DNA of 64,000 nucleotides, from the NCBI RefSeq assembly GCF_037975245.1, contig NC_092568.1:19995001-20059000 (forward strand). The letters run 5' to 3'. The notes below the pieces were generated by a model that was not told the DNA's origin, did not search any database, and saw only the letters and a list, made by a program, of their open reading frames with translations. This document shows, piece after piece, positions 63,201 through 64,000 of the stretch. The stretch is from Apostichopus japonicus. Taxonomy: Eukaryota; Echinodermata; Holothuroidea; Aspidochirotida; Stichopodidae. The position numbers and the translations under genes were made by a program. Position 1 is the first letter of the stretch. Each line of letters opens with the position of its first letter.

Positions 63201-63788
63201 CTAAAAAGAAACTTTAAATCAGGAAACTATACTGCCCAAATCAACTGGCCTAAGTAAAACTTTAATAAAGAAGTGAGGAAAGAATACAGCAAAGTTTAGC
63301 CATCTCATTGGCTTTGTGCATGTCATAAATGTCAACATAATGAGAAGCGTGCGGATCATGTATGAAATGTAGAAACCAGTGGAATTGCTATTATATACTT
63401 GCTATTATACATATTCCTTTGAAGACTACAGTCATATTATAAGCATAATAACCAGCAGGTTACTTGTATCAGTGCTGGAAATTGGCATCCCTAACACTAA
63501 AAAAAAATGTTTTGAAATATGTTTTATTATCTATCATAGCTCATGTCATGTCATTGGCTATTATAAATATAGGTTATGGTAACTGCAAAATTCCAATATA
63601 TTCTTATCTGTGTTTTTCTTTACTCACAGCTTGAAGAACGTAAATGCGACAGAAAGTATACTGGATGTGGCCTGTGGTGCCGCGGTGCGGTCTGCGAGTG
63701 CGGCGAAAGGAGCGATGCGTACACAGAAAACCCAATGGTAGTAAATAGCACAGAGACCTTAACAACTGTTAATACCATTAGCACTTGA
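32848..63788 (+). CDS. GABA-B-type class C GPCR with inserted C-type lectin domain (19 exons, 1000 aa)
   Basis: Whole gene span. Nineteen exons join through GT-AG introns with consistent phase into 1,000 codons plus stop. Domain order: signal peptide (about 1-22), Ser-rich linker (about 40-60), Venus-flytrap domain (about 70-457 and 591-612), C-type lectin-like domain (460-588), seven-helix domain (about 641-904), short coiled coil (about 927-950), Cys-rich tail. Family hallmarks seen: YPTFFR, YDSIWAMALALN, KMSSPNLN, MFSKTWRVH, FLAWETRKV and IPALNDSK. The 7TM segment resembles GABA-B subunit 2, which couples to Gi/o through an obligate heterodimer in vertebrates; the flytrap domain retains some subunit-1 pocket residues. 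GABA-B receptors are cell-surface metabotropic receptors. The lectin domain is not part of known vertebrate GABA-B subunits, whose GABBR1 extras are N-terminal sushi domains. Exact ligand and partner are unknown. The 3' UTR runs past 63,788. Confidence 0.93.
33894..34031 (+). CDS. Receptor exon 2: flytrap domain lobe 1
   Basis: Encodes residues 125-170, phase 0 on both sides, after a pyrimidine-rich acceptor ending CTCAG and before donor GTAAGT. It contains the Cys-Asn-Asp start equivalent to the CD(N) motif of GABA-B subunits, KLMIIG, then ACSTAAQ with Ser153. By hand alignment Ser153 is equivalent to the GABBR1b ligand-contact Ser130. FWNLN matches the conserved W-N pair of the family. Confidence 0.92.
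34151..34410 (+). repeat. SINE family B in receptor intron 2
   Basis: The tRNA-like head GTTAGCTCAGTGGTTAACGC (A box) and a degenerate B box AAGTTTGAGTCAC are followed by the family B body and a (TACA)n tail. Same orientation as the gene. Confidence 0.85.
36080..36175. repeat. AT microsatellite
   Basis: Imperfect TATATA-rich run in receptor intron 2. Confidence 0.8.
36561..36731 (+). CDS. Receptor exon 3: flytrap domain, ligand-pocket loop
   Basis: Encodes residues 171-227, phase 0 on both sides; acceptor CTGCAG, donor GTATAA (a non-optimal donor). Contains ASSPALSS, YPTFFRIIPSD and LYNWTRVATIHQ, which match GABA-B subunits closely. Ser176 aligns with GABBR1b Ser153. Ile193 sits where GABBR1b has the pocket His170. 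The FFRxxPSDxxxNPxxxxL spacing is nearer to subunit 2. Confidence 0.93.
37645..37755 (+). repeat. Retroelement 3' end in receptor intron 3
   Basis: TTGTTAAGCCAGTATATATG with a downstream poly-A and AAATAAATGAAATGAAATG tail, homologous to 15,125-15,235. Confidence 0.45.
38150..38251 (+). CDS. Receptor exon 4: flytrap domain helix and strand
   Basis: Encodes residues 228-261, phase 0 on both sides; acceptor CACCAG, donor GTTAGT. The residues DDLLTRLRDNNITVISSESF followed by DEDP match the segment in GABA-B subunits where a helix leads into the ESF(S/F)xDP strand. It also carries an N-glycosylation sequon (NIT). It precedes the largest intron (11.6 kb). Not flagged by long-ORF criteria because it is only 34 codons; assigned by homology and phase. 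Confidence 0.9.
38885..40230 (-). pseudogene. LINE remnant in intron 4, interrupted by a SINE
   Basis: The minus strand at 40,150-39,990 reads with one stop as ITVDGKCITRVDNVK and NLNWRDHIAKLSK, the RT thumb motif (I-x-G-x-x-I-x-x-V ... L-x-W-x-x-H-I). 39,450-38,885 matches the 3' region of the LINE at 16,540. A family B SINE (39,687-39,925) sits inside. Antisense to the receptor. Confidence 0.7.
39687..39925 (+). repeat. SINE family B nested in the LINE remnant
   Basis: Best-preserved family B copy: head GTTAGCTCAGTGGTTAACGC, GTCCCGAGTTTGAGCCAC B-box region, body with CGTCCAGTTACAGAGTTGTT, GCGAGTTCCTG end and an ACATACA tail. It contains the segment missing from the 2,477 copy. Confidence 0.88.
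42862..43228 (+). repeat. Intron 4 minisatellite 1, unit about 120 bases, three copies
   Basis: Each unit has nested (TTTAATGACC)n sub-repeats then TGTA(G/T)TCCAACAGTAAA-AGCTGGCT. Higher-order structure of short repeats within a long unit. Confidence 0.93.
44140..44450 (+). repeat. Intron 4 minisatellite 2, unit about 105 bases, three copies
   Basis: GCAACTGG(C/T)(A/G)TACTTG, CAG(C/T)TTGAAGTGTACTG, ATATGAGTACT and AGAGCTCTCT recur in order; the third copy is more diverged. Confidence 0.92.
45663..46252 (+). repeat. Intron 4 minisatellite 3, unit about 142 bases, four copies
   Basis: Near-identical units each with a C-rich run, AATCATATCAACACTTCACC, ACATGTTCATGTCCCACATG (an interrupted palindrome) and GGTAACCACTGTCAAA. 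Confidence 0.95.
47337..47622 (-). repeat. SINE family A, minus-strand copy in intron 4
   Basis: Reverse of the element at 2,612: head GTTGTGGTCAAGTGGTCAAG, B-box region GGTTTCGAGTCC (one inserted T), body CACCCAGGTGTATAAATGGG, 3' (ATT)n tail at 47,337-47,346. More decayed pol III boxes than the other copy. Confidence 0.85.
47789..48404. mobile_element. TTAA-type MITE, 616 bases, intron 4
   Basis: Ends TTAAAGCAGCATTTTG and its exact inverse CAAAATGCTGCTTTAA, with TTAA at each terminus. No transposase; ORFs inside (e.g. 48,020-48,313) show no domain. Different sequence from the 11,471/24,419 family but the same TTAAAG end style. Confidence 0.85.
48607..49266 (+). repeat. Intron 4 minisatellite 4, unit about 131 bases, five copies
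   Basis: Highly homogeneous units beginning GACAGACTGATGGGTGAAG, with GTAGATAG(C/T)AGGCTGCATG, TCTACTCGCACAGGTAGATA and an ATTGTTCAATAAAAGGCTTT end. Copy number probably polymorphic. Confidence 0.95.
49848..49913 (+). CDS. Receptor exon 5: flytrap hinge strand with pocket Tyr
   Basis: A 22-codon exon (residues 262-283), phase 0 on both sides; acceptor TGACAG, donor GTAAGA. KQDAKIIVANMYSYDMRKV parallels the GABBR1 segment that contains RIIVGLFYETEARKV, so Tyr273 aligns with the ligand-contact Tyr250 of GABBR1b. GABBR2 lacks Tyr at this position. The exon is isolated between an 11.6-kb and a 1.3-kb intron and would be missed by ORF length alone. Confidence 0.9.
50494..50965 (+). repeat. CACCATGG-rich minisatellite in intron 5
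   Basis: Short units CTTCACCATGG and CTGCACCATGGGTTG alternate about ten times, giving many CCATGG palindromes. A second-order repeat carries CACAATGCCATGGTTTGCTG twice. Confidence 0.9.
51187..51384 (+). CDS. Receptor exon 6: flytrap domain lobe 2
   Basis: Encodes residues 284-349, phase 0 on both sides; acceptor CAACAG, donor GTAAGA. Contains FWLLVGWYNSNWY, matching the GWY(A/E)xxW motif of the family; Trp301 aligns with the GABBR1b pocket Trp278 and has the same 28-residue spacing from the upstream pocket Tyr. It continues with an ECT...MAEAVE segment typical of GABA-B flytrap domains and a sequon NVT. It follows an intron filled with a CCATGG-containing repeat. Confidence 0.93.
52017..52280 (+). 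CDS. Receptor exon 7: flytrap domain C-terminal part
   Basis: Encodes residues 350-437, phase 0 on both sides; acceptor CGACAG, donor GTGAGT. Contains YGYDSIWAMALALNRS, a near-invariant GABA-B segment, then LENFTYSDKN and VYFEGVS, which resemble the subunit-2 text around DFNYTDHT and FFGVTG. Gln375 occupies the place of the GABBR1b pocket Glu349 that contacts the ligand amine (hand alignment). Two sequons (NRS, NFT) are present. Confidence 0.94.
52791..52851 (+). CDS. Receptor exon 8: last flytrap beta strand before lectin insertion
   Basis: Encodes residues 438-457 and the first base of codon 458. GPVSFSGADRIGIINIEQLQ is the strand that in class C receptors leads into a tight turn and then a partner strand. 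Here the exon breaks exactly at that turn with a phase-1 intron (donor GTAAAT), and the lectin exons follow. The partner strand resumes in the exon at 55,261. Confidence 0.9.
53140..53232 (+). repeat. Retroelement 3' tail in intron 8
   Basis: TTTGTAAAGCGCACAGATG and GTAGTGCGCTATATAAGATT are followed by (TTACA)n, the usual 3' end of invertebrate tRNA-SINE/LINE pairs. It lies 600 bases upstream of the lectin exons. Confidence 0.6.
53837..54035 (+). CDS. Receptor exon 9: C-type lectin-like domain, N-terminal half
   Basis: Encodes residues 458-523 plus two bases, phase 1 in and phase 2 out; acceptor GTTCAG, donor GTAAGT. HCPDGW...YCYLF is the long-form CTLD start, with Cys460 and Cys471 forming the expected N-terminal pair. 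It is followed by a REGAVTSCTDAGGELLSIS segment (Cys488), which is the usual helix-1 and GG-L-x-S-I motif, and an EEEHSAVMEL helix 2. Extracellular recognition module. No homologous exon is known to me in vertebrate GABA-B genes. Confidence 0.9.
54509..54708 (+). CDS. Receptor exon 10: C-type lectin-like domain, C-terminal half
   Basis: Encodes residues 524-590 plus one base, phase 2 in and phase 1 out; acceptor TTCACAG, donor GTGAGG. WWTSL replaces the WIGL core motif, LLWS the WxWxDG region, EDACFIL and VSCEARHSFICKK the final conserved cysteines (563, 578, 586), expected to pair 563-578 and 488-586. The Ca-dependent sugar-binding signatures EPN/QPD and WND are absent, so binding, if any, is likely non-canonical. 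The exon closes the two-exon module with the same phase at which it began. Confidence 0.9.
55261..55338 (+). CDS. Receptor exon 11: final flytrap strand after lectin insertion
   Basis: Encodes residues 591-616 plus one base; phase 1 in and phase 1 out; acceptor TCTGCAG, donor GTAAGA. FQEVVIAEHD then KIDWLRSIMWP matches the class C segment that reads as strand, acidic turn, Trp, and ends in W-x-G-G before the membrane domain. Direct joining of exon 8 to this exon would also be in frame and regenerate codon 591 as Val. Confidence 0.88.
56474..56639 (+). CDS. Receptor exon 12: linker and transmembrane helix 1
   Basis: Encodes residues 617-671 plus two bases; phase 1 in, phase 2 out (donor GTAAAG). 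GGEVPLDHT corresponds to the GG/SxPPxD linker of GABA-B subunits, which lack the cysteine-rich domain of mGlu receptors. Helix 1 spans about residues 641-665, ending in FNIYYKNQ, equivalent to FNIKNRNQK in GABA-B2. Reading straight through the donor gives an immediate TAA, so splicing at this GT is required. Confidence 0.93.
56935..57067 (+). CDS. Receptor exon 13: intracellular loop 1, transmembrane helix 2
   Basis: Encodes residues 672-716; phase 2 in, phase 0 out; acceptor GTCTAG, donor GTAAAC. KFIKMSSPNLNSLIIIG is nearly the invariant GABA-B loop-1 and helix-2 text. The exon ends with FCQ; Cys715 is the helix-3 cysteine expected to bond with Cys809 in extracellular loop 2. Confidence 0.95.
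58088..58195 (+). CDS. Receptor exon 14: transmembrane helix 3 and loop 2
   Basis: Encodes residues 717-752, phase 0 on both sides; acceptor ATGCAG, donor GTAATT. VWFLSIGFVLSFGSMFSKTW then RVH is the helix-3 to intracellular-loop-2 hallmark, closest to GABA-B2 (FGAMFAKTWRVH). Loop 2 is basic (KNPKR), as expected for a G-protein contact region. Confidence 0.95.
58774..58896 (+). CDS. Receptor exon 15: transmembrane helix 4
   Basis: Encodes residues 753-793, phase 0 on both sides; acceptor CACTAG, donor GTAGGT. IITDHHLF matches the IIKDQKLL start of the same region in GABA-B2; a hydrophobic helix (about 761-781) then leads to WFIVNPM, equivalent to the W-x-V-D-P motif, with Asn in place of Asp. 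Confidence 0.93.
59284..59575 (+). repeat. Minisatellite in intron 15, unit about 36 bases, eight copies
   Basis: TTATCTCAATTACCCTCCC followed by ACTGTGA(T/G)ATGTTA repeats up to the acceptor region of exon 16; it ends about 65 bases before the exon. Confidence 0.93.
59642..59785 (+). CDS. Receptor exon 16: extracellular loop 2 and transmembrane helix 5
   Basis: Encodes residues 794-841, phase 0 on both sides; acceptor TTGTAG, donor GTTAGT. Loop-2 Cys809 (QYCTSYNN) is the disulfide partner of Cys715. Helix 5 contains LYGYKALLLIFGVFLAWETR, near-identical in pattern to GABA-B2. It is preceded by a 36-bp minisatellite in intron 15. Confidence 0.95.
60826..61065 (+). repeat. Dispersed repeat in intron 16, copy of 10,935-11,185
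   Basis: ATTGACCAGCCACCATATGA, AATGGCCAGCACTACTTTCC and AGATATTCAATCTCCCCTGT occur in the same order as in the 10.9-kb copy; roughly three-quarters similar by eye. Ends 95 bases before exon 17. Confidence 0.75.
61161..61349 (+). CDS. Receptor exon 17: transmembrane helices 6 and 7
   Basis: Encodes residues 842-904, phase 0 on both sides; acceptor TTACAG, donor GTAAAT. VTIPALNDSKLIGLCVYNV matches the GABA-B2 loop-3/helix-6 text; helix 7 ends with IIIFIPK, matching the family FVPK end. Loop 3 is short, as in all GABA-B subunits. Confidence 0.95.
62153..62284 (+). CDS. Receptor exon 18: juxtamembrane tail and coiled-coil start
   Basis: Encodes residues 905-948, phase 0 on both sides; acceptor TCCACAG, donor GTGATT. 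LSSENNIGLKDEILDLKNKI resembles the coiled coil of GABA-B subunits (SENxxLxxxIxxL), with hydrophobic residues at heptad spacing (Leu935, Ile939, Leu942, Ile946, then Leu949 in the next exon). In vertebrates this coil drives subunit pairing and masks the retention signal of subunit 1. Confidence 0.88.
63630..63788 (+). CDS. Receptor exon 19: Cys-rich C-terminal tail and stop
   Basis: Encodes residues 949-1000 and TGA. It opens with LEERK, completing the coil, then five cysteines at 954, 961, 965, 970 and 972, followed by a Thr/Ser-rich end (TNTIST-like). This tail is much shorter than that of vertebrate GABA-B2 and does not resemble it. The acceptor is CTCACAG after a pyrimidine-rich tract. I chose it because the exon continues the coil in phase 0; an alternative downstream exon cannot be excluded. 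Confidence 0.75.
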   Translation, partial: LEERKCDRKYTGCGLWCRGAVCECGERSDAYTENPMVVNSTETLTTVNTIST

Positions 63789-64000
63789 TGCCAATGTCCA
63801 TACTACTGATGATAAATAGGAGATTCATCTCACAGTATTAAACAAAATCCCTACAGTTATAACCCTATAGCGAAGGTGTTCGCGATTAATTTCCTACCAG
63901 GGGCCAGAGCCAAAAACATGGATGGTTAGTTGCCAATTTTGACACTTAAAGCAGAGAAGGTTGTCTTTCAGTATAAGGTTAAATTTATTCAATGTTCATA

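Noticed and set aside
63630-63788. PDZ-binding C-terminus on the receptor
   Set aside because: The final residues end in Ile-Ser-Thr, which does not fit class I or II PDZ ligands.

Overview
Eukaryotic genomic DNA, AT-rich and repeat-dense, with one confidently supported multi-exon gene. Vertebrate-style GT-AG introns, tRNA-derived SINEs, non-LTR retrotransposon remnants, hAT-like and TTAA-type MITEs and many minisatellites point to a metazoan. A GABA-B-type receptor carrying a C-type lectin domain, together with the repeat style, suggests a marine invertebrate deuterostome such as an echinoderm. That placement is inference and was not checked.

Layout. Positions 1-32,300 are intergenic in character, with no convincing host exon. 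They hold SINE copies (about 2.5-3.0 kb), two copies of a hAT-like MITE with perfect 8-bp target-site duplications (4,084-4,464 and 12,471-12,837), a 159-bp hAT-like MITE (18,525-18,683) and a 514-bp hAT-like element (30,289-30,802). They also hold a pair of TTAA-flanked MITEs (11,471-11,824 and 24,419-24,793), decayed LINE fragments (16.5-17.3, 20.0-20.4 and 27.8-27.95 kb) and several tandem duplications. At 31,704-32,306 on the minus strand lies a 200-codon ORF with a SAP domain. It matches the N-terminal part of a SAP/SWIM-type protein family but stops before the expected zinc finger.

Positions 32,848-63,788 on the plus strand carry a 19-exon gene. I reconstructed it exon by exon from splice sites and reading phase: 3,003 nt of coding sequence, 1,000 codons plus stop. 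It encodes a class C GPCR of the GABA-B receptor family: signal peptide, Ser-rich linker, Venus-flytrap ligand-binding domain, seven transmembrane helices most like GABA-B subunit 2, a short coiled coil and an unusual Cys-rich tail. Between two strands at the end of the flytrap domain, a complete six-cysteine C-type lectin-like domain is encoded by two exons (53,837-54,035 and 54,509-54,708). Both outer introns of this module are in phase 1, so it looks like an exon-shuffled cassette that could be inserted or skipped without changing frame. This is the most interesting feature of the window.

Introns total about 28 kb. Intron 4 alone is 11.6 kb and contains four minisatellite arrays, a LINE remnant with a SINE inserted in it, a minus-strand SINE and a TTAA-type MITE. 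A cluster of consensus transcription-factor motifs (DR2 nuclear-receptor site, C/EBP palindrome, octamer) lies at 32,402-32,433 between the SAP ORF and the receptor gene, which are arranged head to head.
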